Source: Roseovarius confluentis (GTDB taxonomy: Bacteria; Pseudomonadota; Alphaproteobacteria; Rhodobacterales; Rhodobacteraceae). From it: DNA of 64,000 nt. Made by a program: the position numbers and the translations under genes. Under the pieces are notes generated by a model. That model worked only from the letters and a program-made list of their open reading frames with translations. It searched no databases and had not been told where the DNA came from. Shown in pieces: positions 45,855 to 54,459 of the stretch; positions within the stretch are counted from its first letter, which is position 1; each line of letters opens with the position of its first letter. The stretch lies in NCBI RefSeq assembly GCF_002917925.1, contig NZ_PPFE01000001.1:372001-436000 (forward strand), written 5' to 3'.

Positions 45855-46541
45855 AACTAGTCGCCATTGTTTGGACAGTTTCAGACGTAGTTGGCCCTAC
45901 TATCTGCTTCCACTTATCGGTTTCGAACTAAGCCACGGCCGTCAGGTGTTCACATAGCTATACTCCGATACAGAGACCGCGGCCTCAGAATGGCGCTTGG
46001 GCAGCCGGTGCAATTCATTGAAGTCTGTTGCCTCGTTCATGATCCCAAGCCGCACCTGGATCGGGTCCGGGGTTAGCCGCAGCGCCGGTATCTGGCGCCG
46101 GTCCATCGATCGGATTATTCGCTTCGTTGCACGTAGCTCTGCATTCTCCGCATAATTGTCGGATGCGTGCCGCCCGGCGTGTTCGATAAATGTCTCCGCC
46201 AATGCACCGCCTTCAACGCTCCTCCGTTCCAGCTTGTCCGAGTACCGTGGCCCCGGTCAGATTGCCCAACCTGACGCTACGGGCCTTCGCTGCAGCCATC
46301 GCTTCCTAGGTGCGCCGTGAGATCGTCTCTCACCCTTGCCGTGCCACGAGAGCCATGATGCCCTTACCGGGGCAAGTCATAGTAATGGAACGGACTTTTC
46401 ACAAAGGAGCCCGAATGACCGCTGAGCAGGACAAAGCGGGTATTCGCTGCGCGAGCTTGAAACGGCCGCTATCGCTGACAGGATTCCCGTCTAATAGCGG
46501 GCAAGGAAATATGGCTCTCCTTCACCCGCCTTCACACACGG
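45855..46541. other. Gap with decayed mobile DNA
   Basis: 687 bp with no intact gene. The right half contains the recombinase relic described separately (46060-46386). The frame 45942-46202 on the minus strand is partly that relic (segment ASDNYAENAEL resembles the C-terminal region of serine resolvases) and partly unrecognised. The plus-strand frame 46310-46552 has no ribosome-binding site and reads through the relic's antisense, so it is not called. Confidence 0.5.
46060..46386 (-). pseudogene. Decayed serine recombinase (resolvase) fragment
   Basis: Minus-strand translation of 46386-46212 gives GIMALVARQG, stop, ETISRRT, stop, EAMAAAKARSVRLGNLTGAT, which lines up with the intact recombinase at 49194-49898 (GIMALVAQQEREAVSRRT, then EALAAAKARGVRLGNPNGAE). 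Two in-frame stops and loss of the N-terminal catalytic domain make it non-functional. A frame change continues similarity weakly to ~46060 (ASDNYAEN). It shows that resolvase-bearing elements have entered this locus more than once. Confidence 0.65.
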
Positions 46542-47543
46542 TTAAGCCGTAAGAGCATGGTTCCCAAAATAGAGGAACTCGCGATCCATACCGGCGACAT
46601 CCCCGGCTTCGAGCGACAGGCTCGCGCTATCGAGCATCTTGAAGCTTTGTTGTGCTTTGACCCATTCATCCGCGCTTTGAAGCGTGGTCAGAGTATAGCT
46701 TGTCGTTTCACTCAGGTAATGAGTTGGGATGATAATCTTCGGCTTAAGCTTCTCGACAATGTCGTTGCCTTGCTGGTAATCCAGAATGTGCTGTGACCCA
46801 TCGACGGGTAGTGTCAGCACATCGACCTGTCCGATCGCATCCCAAAATTCCTGCGGTGGATTGTGCCGATTGTCGCCCCAAATCAGGGTTCGGACGCCGC
46901 CTGTTTCAACGAGATACACCACCATATCCATGTGGCTGACATTGTCCGGCGGGCAAGCATTGACGCCGAATTCGCCCAGTGCGTTTGTCCAATTATACCA
47001 GCCAGGTGCGCGACAGACATGTTTATCGGCAAACCCAGTGATTTTAACATCAGCAAATTCAAAGTTCCCTACCATGCGGTCCAGCACCATGGTTGAAACC
47101 GGGCGGTGAATGGCATCGTGGTCAAAATGGGTGTGTGTAGACAGGCAAATATCCACCGGTATCTCGGGGAACTCGTTTTTAAACCAAAGGCCCCATGCAC
47201 CCGATGGATCGTCGCGCCAGGGGTCGAACATGAGTGTCGCGCCACCCGGCGATGTGATTTTGATCGCGCAATGGCCGTAGAAATCGACACCCACAGCACC
47301 CGAAACGTCTGTTCCGGTGGTTTTTTGCAGCTCAATCACACCGTTATTGTTGCCGGGCTGTGTCCAGTCGGTTGATTGGGCTTGCACCGAAGTACCAGTT
47401 AGCAGGCTCGTGGCCCCGCCAACACCCGCAGCTCCCGCGGCCATAAAGAAGGAGCGGCGTGAAATACCACTGGCCACCTCATCCGCTTCGCCATTGATAA
47501 CCATCGGTTCTAAATTGAGAGAATCTCTGTCCATGATTAGCAT
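46542..47543 (-). CDS. Tat-exported MBL-fold metallohydrolase
   Basis: 333 residues. A twin-arginine leader (SRRSFFMAAGAAGVGGATSLLTG, residues ~29-51, AQA-like end) sends it to the periplasm folded. The metallo-beta-lactamase fold has THTHFDHDAIH as the zinc motif, GWYNW and IIPTHYLSET later, and ILDYQQGN; it resembles the UlaG-like / L-ascorbate-6-phosphate lactonase branch (beta-lactamase superfamily II). Substrate unknown. The start MLIMDRD could be one of two nearby ATGs. Downstream of a GAF-LuxR regulator on the same strand, separated by a hairpin. Confidence 0.85.
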   Translation of the reverse strand: MLIMDRDSLNLEPMVINGEADEVASGISRRSFFMAAGAAGVGGATSLLTGTSVQAQSTDWTQPGNNNGVIELQKTTGTDVSGAVGVDFYGHCAIKITSPGGATLMFDPWRDDPSGAWGLWFKNEFPEIPVDICLSTHTHFDHDAIHRPVSTMVLDRMVGNFEFADVKITGFADKHVCRAPGWYNWTNALGEFGVNACPPDNVSHMDMVVYLVETGGVRTLIWGDNRHNPPQEFWDAIGQVDVLTLPVDGSQHILDYQQGNDIVEKLKPKIIIPTHYLSETTSYTLTTLQSADEWVKAQQSFKMLDSASLSLEAGDVAGMDREFLYFGNHALTA

Positions 47544-47640
47544 CCCTGTTGTTGTTCAAAGATCTGGATCTTGGTTCCAGATGACAGGATGGTATCAATG
47601 AAGGTTTATCAGTGACGTATTAGAATAATGGTAGCATAAT

Positions 47641-47657
47641 ATGGGGGCATTCCCCAT
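47641..47657 (-). terminator. Hairpin between regulator and MBL gene
   Basis: ATGGGG (47641-47646) and CCCCAT (47652-47657) form a 6-bp stem with a 5-base loop. On the plus strand it is followed by GTTTTT, but the flanking genes are both on the minus strand, so it is more likely a 3' hairpin of the upstream regulator gene or an operator. Confidence 0.3.
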
Positions 47658-47703
47658 GTTTTTCCGCTCGTCAAATATTACTCGGAGTGAAAAGACTATC
47701 GGT

Positions 47704-48714
47704 TCAGTGCAGTGAAAGCAGCAAGCTTCGCAGGTTTTTCCCGCTATGTCTGAGACCCAGCTTGGAGCGAATGTTGTTGCGATGAAATTCAACGGTGCTA
47801 CGCCCGCGCGACAATGTGCGCGCGATTTCCTTTGTGGACTGCCCCCGCATAATCATTTGAGCAACCTCCCGCTCGACCGGTGTCAGTTTTTCCATGATTG
47901 TCATCAGCTTGCTGTTTACGCTTGCGGTGATCGAGTTCAGCTGATCTTCGACCGTATCAAGATAGTTGGACCCGATCGGGTCACTTTCCAGCCGGATACG
48001 CAGCTTTGACAGGTGCGGCATCACCAGACCCTTGATCTGACGCAGCAACTTTAGGTCATATTCCTCGCGTGCCTTTTCGACGCTTCCCAACAGCACCCGA
48101 AGAGCGGTATTTGCTTCTTCCAGATCCGCCGTGCGATCCATGACCCTTAGCTCAAGCTCGTCCAGTGTTGTCTGCAATTCAGCCTCCAGCTCGATCCGCC
48201 GGTTCATCTCGGTGAACAGTTCAAGATCGGCCTCGATCACTCTGGCAAATTCCTGCAGCCCTTCCCGAAACAAAATCGCACGTCGGTTGCGCCTTGAGTC
48301 CAGCACGCAGATTGTTCCGAATATCTCACCATTCGGCCATTTCAGAGGATAGCCGATATAGAAAGACATACCGTGCTCCATATCGTCATTGTCTGACCAT
48401 ACCGGATCACTGCTCGCGTCTTCGACAAACAACTCGCCATCCTTTTGAAGAACGCCGTGACAGTATAGTTTTTCGTTTAAAGTGAACTGGCAGCCAACCT
48501 GATAAGGGTTTTTGTCGCTTTCGCTAGTGACAAAAACCGAATGGTATGGTGCGCTGGTGCGCATCACCAAGCTTGCAGGTACCTCGGCAACCCGCGCAAT
48601 CAGGTCAACAATACGTTGCCATTTCTCCACGGTCTTTTGAGGAATCTGCGGTTCCAATGACGCCCTTCTTGATCGGTAAACCTGAACTACAGCAACAATA
48701 AGGTCGAAACGCAT
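47704..48714 (-). CDS. GAF-domain LuxR-type transcriptional regulator
   Basis: 336 residues from ATG 48714; ATG 48750 is also possible. Residues ~20-150 form a GAF domain (EKWQRIVDLIARVAEVPASLVMRT, FGTICVLDSR), ~155-220 a coiled coil (EMNRRIELEAELQTTLDELELRVMDRTADLEEA), and the C-terminus a LuxR HTH (LTPVEREVAQMIMRGQSTKEIARTLSRGRSTVEFHRNNI). No histidine-kinase domain is present, so a ligand or redox state sensed by the GAF domain probably drives DNA binding directly. The downstream MBL gene may be its target. Confidence 0.85.
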   Translation of the reverse strand: MRFDLIVAVVQVYRSRRASLEPQIPQKTVEKWQRIVDLIARVAEVPASLVMRTSAPYHSVFVTSESDKNPYQVGCQFTLNEKLYCHGVLQKDGELFVEDASSDPVWSDNDDMEHGMSFYIGYPLKWPNGEIFGTICVLDSRRNRRAILFREGLQEFARVIEADLELFTEMNRRIELEAELQTTLDELELRVMDRTADLEEANTALRVLLGSVEKAREEYDLKLLRQIKGLVMPHLSKLRIRLESDPIGSNYLDTVEDQLNSITASVNSKLMTIMEKLTPVEREVAQMIMRGQSTKEIARTLSRGRSTVEFHRNNIRSKLGLRHSGKNLRSLLLSLH

Positions 48715-48736
48715 CGGTCGGCAAGCTCGGCTCAAA

Positions 48737-49070
48737 TTGAAGAAGCACAATGCATCTCGACGCCAGGTGAGAAGATTCCGCCTTAGCTTGCCTCAAATAG
48801 GTTTAGGTTTGGCCGGCCTTGCGCTGGTGCTCGCGATCTTGCTTAAATTGGAGCAAGCAGGGCTCATTGACTGGTTCGACGAAAATGCTTGGTTTTCAGA
48901 AGAACAACTTCCGGCGCGCATTCAAGGCGGAAATGCTTGGAACCGAGATGGCTTAAAGGCTTCGAAGACCATCAATGGTAATTTAGCCGGAAAGGTCACA
49001 CACGTTCGCGATGGAGACACCATCGAAATATCTGGTCGCCCGATCAAATTCTCCGATCTGGATTGCGCGG
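48737..49070 (+). pseudogene. Truncated thermonuclease-family protein
   Basis: From TTG 48737 the frame has an N-terminal membrane anchor (~residues 20-40) and the start of a staphylococcal-nuclease domain (VTHVRDGDTIEISGRPIKFSDLDCA, ~86-110). After LDCA, near base 49070, family similarity stops: the next expected motifs of the SNase domain are absent, and the frame continues only as antisense of the recombinase gene. The remainder of the gene was displaced or deleted when the mobile element at 49.1 kb arrived, or sits on the far side of the element. Confidence 0.65.
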
Positions 49071-49193
49071 TTGATACTGAGATATCTCGTTTGGATAGGC
49101 GGCATTTCCAAATAGGAGAGAAGGAGCATTATGATTTCAGAGCGGCCGCTCGCTGTGACCGGCATGAATTTTCTTTCCGTAGCCTTAACCACC

Positions 49194-49898
49194 TCAACGT
49201 GACAGTCGCACCAACAGCCCGCGCACGTTCGAGACATACCATCGGCCTCTCCGTCGGGTCATTATCCCGCGGTCATTCAACGCCTCTGCGATGTCTCGGA
49301 GTGTCGTCACGCCGTTCTCCTGGAGTCCCTGGATAATCGGCGCCAGACCCTCGGCGAACGCATCCGCATTGGCGGCTACGGCCGCCCGCAAGGCTTCTCC
49401 GCCCTTGCCCGCCCGCCTTAGCGCCTCAGCCCCGTTCGGATTGCCTAATCTCACTCCACGCGCCTTTGCCGCCGCCAGCGCCTCCTTCGTGCGTCGAGAG
49501 ACCGCCTCCCTTTCCTGCTGGGCGACAAGTGCCATTATGCCCACGGTCAGGTCATTGGCCTCGGGCATGTCGCAGGCCACGAAGCGGACGCCCGCATCGC
49601 GTAGGGTGAGCAGGAAAGCGGCGTTGCGCGAAAGACGATCTAGCTTGGCTATAATGAGCGTCGCACCAGTCAGCCTCGCAAGCTCCAAAGATCTTTGCAG
49701 TTCTGGCCGATTATTCCTGCGACCCGACTCCACCTCAGTGAAGCGAGCCAGGACCTGCGCGTTCTTCGCCGCCGCAAAATCGTCGATGGCCTTGCGTTGG
49801 GCGTCGAGCCCGAGCCCGGATCTCCCCTGCCGCGCCGTCGAGACCCGCACGTAGGCGACGAGCTTCAAAGGTGGGACAGTGTTGCTGATCATGTACAA
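49194..49898 (-). CDS. Serine recombinase (resolvase/invertase family)
   Basis: 234 residues (ATG 49898 or 49892). Catalytic domain with the nucleophile in YVRVSTARQG (Ser ~residue 19), RNNRPELQRSLELARLTGATLIIAKLDRLSRN, and a C-terminal HTH region (TTLRDIAEALNDRGIMTRRRGRWYVSNVRGLLVRL). Small-recombinase length fits a resolvase or invertase. A perfect 10-bp palindrome GAGATATCTC (49079-49088) lies just beyond its 3' end, where a resolution or crossover site could be. It has a decayed homologue at 46.2 kb. Confidence 0.92.
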   Translation of the reverse strand: MYMISNTVPPLKLVAYVRVSTARQGRSGLGLDAQRKAIDDFAAAKNAQVLARFTEVESGRRNNRPELQRSLELARLTGATLIIAKLDRLSRNAAFLLTLRDAGVRFVACDMPEANDLTVGIMALVAQQEREAVSRRTKEALAAAKARGVRLGNPNGAEALRRAGKGGEALRAAVAANADAFAEGLAPIIQGLQENGVTTLRDIAEALNDRGIMTRRRGRWYVSNVRGLLVRLSR

Positions 49899-49966
49899 AC
49901 CTGCCTAACGTTGGTTTGGCAGTTCTGTACGATGGAATCCTTAATTAGTGTAGGCGCATCAGTGCC

Positions 49967-50503
49967 TTAATCGCGCCGACCGGGCTTGCAGGTGACCCTC
50001 ACGGGGTCGCGTGGAGCATTTGGCTCTAATTCATCGTCCCGGGCGCCTTCTTCGACGCTGTTGCCATCCTTGTCGGTGTAGACCGTCACGAACTTGATCG
50101 TTGTGACCGGATCTTTCATTGCAGCAGTCTCGGCCATGTCCACGCGCGTGCGCGCCACCGGTGTCAGGCCCAGTTCGGACATGTAGCGGCCCATCAGCTC
50201 CATCTGTTTGTTCGCGACCGTCAGCCAGGGCGACTGCTGAACGTATCCGCTGGGCGTCTTGAGCAACGCGGGCCCCTCTCCCAGCTTTTCTTCCGCCTGG
50301 ACCCAACGGGCGTAGGCCTGGCAATAGGCCGCGAGGGCCGCACGGTCCGCCAGCGTCAGGATGCCGGCCTCGTGGAGCGGTGTCGCCAGCCTTCGCCATT
50401 CCTTGCGGGCTACGTCTTTCAGATGCGACGGGCATCGCGGCAAGGCGTTCAGGGGCGAGTGTGCTAGCGTGCCGGCTTTGGGCACTGGCTTACGGCCGCG
50501 CAT
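49967..50503 (-). CDS. Phage terminase small subunit, P27 family
   Basis: 178 residues from ATG 50503 (alternative ATG 50512). P27 pattern: MRGRKPVPKAG basic N-terminus, LPRCPSHLKDVARKEWRRLATPLHEAG, ADRAALAAYCQAYARWVQAEE, SPWLTVANKQMELMGRYMSELGLTP. This subunit binds DNA and regulates packaging with a large terminase ATPase, which is absent here. The C-terminal ~40 residues are charged and unusual. It lies downstream of the ParB-methyltransferase gene on the same strand. Confidence 0.85.
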   Translation of the reverse strand: MRGRKPVPKAGTLAHSPLNALPRCPSHLKDVARKEWRRLATPLHEAGILTLADRAALAAYCQAYARWVQAEEKLGEGPALLKTPSGYVQQSPWLTVANKQMELMGRYMSELGLTPVARTRVDMAETAAMKDPVTTIKFVTVYTDKDGNSVEEGARDDELEPNAPRDPVRVTCKPGRRD

Positions 50504-50545
50504 TGACCCCACCCGAGCGGGCCTTGATGGCTCTCATTGAAGCCA

Positions 50546-51796
50546 TCAAGCCGCCTCCTCCTGCCGTATCGACGCGATCTCGTCGAAGCTGCGGCCGTCC
50601 TCCTCCAGCGTCGCTGTCTCCCCGGTAAAGCTTTCCCAGCGTCGGACGGCCACATCCACGTAGGCCGGATCCAGTTCCATGGCGTGGCAGACGCGCCCGC
50701 AGGTCTCGGCCGCGATGAGACTCGTGCCCGATCCGGAAAAGGGTTCATAGACGGCCTGTCCGGGACTGGAGTTGTTCAGCATGGGCCGTCTCATGCATTC
50801 CACGGGTTTCTGGGTGCCGTGGATCGTCTGCGCGTCCTGGTCCCTGTTCGGGATCTCCCAGAGCGTCGATTGCTTTCGGTCGCCCGACCAGTGCCCCTTG
50901 CCCCTCACGCAGTACCACGCCGGCTCGTGCTGCCAGTGATAATGCCCCCGTGACAGGACCAGCCGCTCCTTGGCCCAGATGATCTGGCTGCGGATCTCGA
51001 ACCCGCTGGCGACCAAGCTCTCCGCAACCGTGCCCGCGTGCAGAGCGCCATGCCAGACATAGGCCACGTCCCCGGGAAAGAGCGCCCAAGCCTCCCGCCA
51101 GTCAGCACGGTCGTCATTGGCCACCCTACCCGTCCGCTTGGTCCTGGTCGCGCCGGTCTCGTTGCGCCAGGCTGGATCGTACGCGACGCCATAGGGCGGA
51201 TCTGTCACCATCAGGTGTGGCACCACGCCCTCGAGCAGGCGGGCGACGTCGGACTTGCTGGTCGCATCCCCACAGAGCAGGCGGTGGTTTCCGAGACGCC
51301 ACAGGTCGCCCGAACGAGATACCGGAGTGACCGGTGGCTCCGGCGTTTCCTCTTCGCGCGGGTCCGCCGCGCCGCGGTCCAGCAAGGCATCGAGTTCAGC
51401 GCCCTCGAAGCCCAGGTCGGACAGATCGACGCCAAGCTCGGAGAGGTCGCCCAGTTCCAGCGCCAGCAGTTCCCTGTCCCACCCTGCCCGCTCGGCCAGC
51501 CGGTTGTCCGCCAGGATGTAGGCCCGCTTCTGCGCGTCCGAGAGATGCCCGAGCTCGATGACCGGCACTTCTTTCAGTCCAAGCCGGTGCGCGGCTTCCA
51601 GGCGCCCGTGCCCCACGATAATGCCGTTCGCGCCATCGACCAGCACTGGGTTGTTGAACCCGAACTCCCGGATCGACCCTGCGATCAGCGCAATCTGCGC
51701 GTCGGAATGCGTCCGCGCGTTGTTGGCGTAGGGCACCAGATCCTCTACCGGACATTGCCGGATCGCTGTTGCGCGCCTGTCTGTTCTCTTTGCCAC
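50546..51796 (-). CDS. ParB-domain DNA (N4/N6) methyltransferase
   Basis: 416 residues. The N-terminal ParB/sulfiredoxin-like domain (~15-115) contains PNNARTHSDAQI, GIIVGHGRLEAA and the DNRLAE segment typical of phage ParB-MTases. The C-terminal AdoMet methyltransferase of the gamma/beta class has DPPY (motif IV, ~198-201), FSGSGTSLIAAE (motif I, ~366) and a KPVE segment. No restriction endonuclease is next to it, so it is an orphan modification enzyme, common in prophages, probably methylating adenine or cytosine amino groups to protect element DNA. Confidence 0.9.
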   Translation of the reverse strand: MAKRTDRRATAIRQCPVEDLVPYANNARTHSDAQIALIAGSIREFGFNNPVLVDGANGIIVGHGRLEAAHRLGLKEVPVIELGHLSDAQKRAYILADNRLAERAGWDRELLALELGDLSELGVDLSDLGFEGAELDALLDRGAADPREEETPEPPVTPVSRSGDLWRLGNHRLLCGDATSKSDVARLLEGVVPHLMVTDPPYGVAYDPAWRNETGATRTKRTGRVANDDRADWREAWALFPGDVAYVWHGALHAGTVAESLVASGFEIRSQIIWAKERLVLSRGHYHWQHEPAWYCVRGKGHWSGDRKQSTLWEIPNRDQDAQTIHGTQKPVECMRRPMLNNSSPGQAVYEPFSGSGTSLIAAETCGRVCHAMELDPAYVDVAVRRWESFTGETATLEEDGRSFDEIASIRQEEAA

Positions 51797-52157
51797 TCTA
51801 CCCCCCCCGCTCTATTTCAACGCGTCCGTGTGCCCGCATCTCGGGGAGTATAGCAAACCCAATAAATCGATGTAATCACGACAATTTCTGACAATCACCG
51901 CCAGTGAGCGACGAACCTGTGAGTCGTGTGAAGCTGAAGCAAGCGCAAATAAACCAGTGATTGGCGCAATGGCGGTTAACTTTAGGCACCGGAATGAGCA
52001 AATGTGTCTATCGCTACACGGCGACAAACCGAGATGCCTTGCCTCATATTTCCGTTTACCATTTCGCAGGGTTAGGCCGACATCTCCAGTTCCGACAATT
52101 TTCTGTGTCGCTGCAGTTTATGCGGGTACTGTTGGCAAGTAGAAATTTTCGGAGGTC
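51797..52157. promoter_or_regulatory. Divergent gap, methyltransferase / HNH-like gene
   Basis: 361 bp without a supportable gene; frames such as 51957-52142 have no ribosome-binding site. The left 60 bases contain a C-rich run (GCCACTCTACCCCCCCCGC) near the methyltransferase start. The right part is more AT-rich and carries GGAGG (52151-52155), the ribosome-binding site of the next gene. Confidence 0.4.
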
Positions 52158-53123
52158 ATGGTGGATCTGGAAGTTTATTCGAAGCTGACTTGGGCCAAAG
52201 GTGAGCTGCAAGTGCGCGAAATAATCGAAGGTCGTGACGAGGTTCTGAAGAAGTTTTCTCCCTCCTTCAAACCGTCCGCGGTGGCTGATCTCGACGAGAG
52301 CAATTTCAGAAAATTCCTTAGTATTAAGCACAACAAGCACTGGACAGGCCTCGGGCGTCAACCGCAGCTATATGCGGACATGAACAGATTGCGGCAGGTG
52401 CTCAGCGTTCTAGTGGACGAGTCACTTCCCATCAGTGGGCGGATTGATAGCGCAATCAAGGCGCCTGGCATGGGGATGGCGAAACTCTCCGCCATTCTGT
52501 TAGTGACTTACCCAGAAAAGTACGGGGTTTGGAACGGGACTTCGGAGAAGGCCCTCCGCTTTCTTGGGCTCTGGCCTGCCTTCAAGCGCGGAACAACAAC
52601 AGGAGAACGATATGTCGCTGTAAATGAGGTGCTGCATGATCTGGCCCGGAAGCTTGATATCGATTTGTGGACACTGGATGCGCTCTGGTGGGGTGTCAAA
52701 GATGAGGGAACTGCCTCGAAAACCTCGGTCGAAAAAGACGGCGTGAATGACGGCGAATCAAAGGCGAAGGCCCTCGCGAACATGAAAAATTCGATTCTTG
52801 TCACGACCCGGTTTGCCAACGGGCAATTGGAGAATGTGACAATTAAGAGAAAAGACCTGAAGATGTCTGACAGCGAGCTTGATGCACTTTTGGCTCGTCT
52901 CTTGAAAAAGCAGGAAGAGCGGTGTGCGATCACCGGGCTGCCTTTTAAGTACAGAGGTGACAAGAACATGCTACCGTCAGCAGACCGGATAGACAGCAAT
53001 GGGCACTATGAAGCGGCAAACCTTCAGCTGGTCTGCCGCTTTGTCAATTTCTGGAAGCAAGCGACTCCGGACCACGTATTCCGTCGCCTGATTGCAGTTG
53101 TGCGCGAAAGCAGTGTGTCTTGA
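52158..53123 (+). CDS. HNH-like endonuclease candidate with uncharacterised N-terminal domain
   Basis: 321 residues; ATG 52158 is only 2 bases from GGAGG, so GTG 52161 may be the true start. Residues ~235-320 resemble HNH nucleases of the 'DRID' type: CAITGLPF, then PSADRIDSNGHYEAANLQLVCRFVNFWK, with D-H-like and N residues in order. Residues ~60-160 carry GMGMAKLSAILLVTYPEKYGVWNGTSEKALRFLG, a segment seen upstream of nucleases in restriction- and defence-type proteins. The central part is rich in Lys and Glu. Function as a phage-defence or homing nuclease is inference; codon use is more AT-rich than the chromosome. Confidence 0.6.
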   Translation: MVDLEVYSKLTWAKGELQVREIIEGRDEVLKKFSPSFKPSAVADLDESNFRKFLSIKHNKHWTGLGRQPQLYADMNRLRQVLSVLVDESLPISGRIDSAIKAPGMGMAKLSAILLVTYPEKYGVWNGTSEKALRFLGLWPAFKRGTTTGERYVAVNEVLHDLARKLDIDLWTLDALWWGVKDEGTASKTSVEKDGVNDGESKAKALANMKNSILVTTRFANGQLENVTIKRKDLKMSDSELDALLARLLKKQEERCAITGLPFKYRGDKNMLPSADRIDSNGHYEAANLQLVCRFVNFWKQATPDHVFRRLIAVVRESSVS

Positions 53124-53184
53124 GGCTCTCTCTGCTGATGCGTTGACACGCCTGCCGGGAACACCTTTTGCAGAAGGTCGGTCC

Positions 53185-53188
53185 TTTC
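53185..53188 (+). repeat. IS target-site duplication, left copy
   Basis: TTTC directly abuts the left inverted repeat; the same four bases follow the right inverted repeat at 54460-54463. A 4-bp duplication is normal for IS407-group IS3 elements and shows that both ends moved together in one insertion. Confidence 0.8.
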
Positions 53189-53251
53189 TGACCTGCCACG
53201 GGATTTTTCCTCCAGCATCGATTAGAGTCCGGCCCAACTTGAGGACGGACA

Positions 53252-53518
53252 ATGAAGCGAACGAGATTTACGGACGATCAGATCATCGGCATCCTGACGG
53301 AGCACGAGGCGGGCGCGAAGTGCGCGGACCTGTGCCGCAAGCACGGCATGTCTGAAGGGACGTTCTATAACTGGAAGGCCAAGTTCGGCGGCATGACGGT
53401 GTCGGAGGCCAAGCGGCTGAAGGCGCTCGAGGATGAGAACGCGAAGCTCAAGAAGCTGCTGGCCGAACAAATGCTCGATCTTTCCGCGATGAAGGAACTG
53501 GTTTCAAAAAAGTGGTGA
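53252..53518 (+). CDS. IS3-family transposase OrfA
   Basis: 88 residues, helix-turn-helix of the Tnp_1/HTH_38 type: [41 protein letters not shown], then a leucine-zipper-like helix ([18 protein letters not shown]). It ends at 53518 just after A AAA AAG (53506-53512), the classical slippery heptamer for -1 frameshifting into OrfB. Confidence 0.92.
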   Translation: MKRTRFTDDQIIGILTEHEAGAKCADLCRKHGMSEGTFYNWKAKFGGMTVSEAKRLKALEDENAKLKKLLAEQMLDLSAMKELVSKKW

Positions 53519-54441
53519 CGCCTGCTGTGAAGCGCGAGGCGGTCGCGCATCTGAAGGCCCGGTTCGGGCTCTCAGAACGGCGGGCGTGCCGGATCGCCGG
53601 GGCGGATCGCAAGATGGTCCGCTACCAGTCGCAGCGTGCGCCTGATACGGAGCTGCGTGGTCGGTTACGGGAGCTGGCTAATGAACGTCGGCGGTTCGGA
53701 TACCGGCGGCTCTTCGTCCTGCTGCGCCGCGAGGGAGAGCCTTCCGGGGTCAACCGGATCTATCGGCTCTACCGCGAGGAAGGGCTGACGGTGCGCAAGC
53801 GAAAGGCCCGACGCAAGGCTGTTGGGACCCGGGCGCCGATCCTGGTCGAGGCACGGCCCAATGCACGCTGGTCACTGGATTTCGTTCACGACCAGTTCGC
53901 CAATGGCCAGCGTTTCCGCGTTCTCAACGTGGTCGACGACGTCACCCGCGAATGCCTGGCTGCGATCCCGGACACTTCGATCTCGGGGCGGCGTGTGGCA
54001 CGGGAGCTGACGGCCCTGATCGAGCGGCGCGGAAAGCCCGGCATGATTGTCAGCGACAACGGGACCGAACTGACCAGCAACGCGATCCTGCGGTGGTGCT
54101 CCGAGCAGCGGATCGAATGGCACTGCATCGCGCCGGGAAAACCCATGCAAAACGGCTTCGTGGAGAGTTTCAACGGGCGGATGCGCGACGAACTGCTCAA
54201 CGAGACCATGTTCCGCAACTTGGCACACGCGCGGGTCGTCATCGCCGCCTGGGCCGCCGACTACAACACCGAACGCCCGCATTCGGCCTTGGACTACCAG
54301 ACCCCTGCTGACTACGCGCGGACCCTGACCACCGCAATCGCCCGCCCCGCTGCGCGAGATGAAAGCTCCGCGCGTCGGGCGATTGCTCAACCTGCGCCAA
54401 CAGGCGTAAACACAAACCGGGCTCCGGTCGCGGCTGGATGA
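53512..54441 (+). CDS. IS3-family transposase OrfB (DDE integrase)
   Basis: 309 residues, expressed mainly as an OrfAB fusion through -1 frameshifting at 53506-53512, which joins this frame to OrfA. The rve integrase core carries the DDE triad: Asp in WSLDFVHD, Asp in VSDNGTEL and Glu in FVESFNGR with the usual 35-residue spacing to the Glu. HTH_21 lies upstream of it. The C-terminus (from ~270) is low-complexity Ala/Arg-rich. No stops or frame breaks. Confidence 0.93.
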   Translation: MVTPAVKREAVAHLKARFGLSERRACRIAGADRKMVRYQSQRAPDTELRGRLRELANERRRFGYRRLFVLLRREGEPSGVNRIYRLYREEGLTVRKRKARRKAVGTRAPILVEARPNARWSLDFVHDQFANGQRFRVLNVVDDVTRECLAAIPDTSISGRRVARELTALIERRGKPGMIVSDNGTELTSNAILRWCSEQRIEWHCIAPGKPMQNGFVESFNGRMRDELLNETMFRNLAHARVVIAAWAADYNTERPHSALDYQTPADYARTLTTAIARPAARDESSARRAIAQPAPTGVNTNRAPVAAG

Positions 54442-54459
54442 AAGTTCAGTGGCAGGTCA

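Larger units (their letters stand above)
53189..54459 (+). mobile_element. Intact IS3-family insertion sequence (IS407-like group)
   Basis: 1271 bp bounded by an inverted repeat whose outer 11 bp are identical: TGACCTGCCAC at 53189-53199 and its complement at 54449-54459. It encodes OrfA and OrfB in overlapping frames with an A6G slippery run, and is flanked by TTTC duplications. All parts needed for transposition appear intact, suggesting recent arrival. It inserted 62 bp beyond the HNH-like gene and disrupts no gene I can see. Confidence 0.93.
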
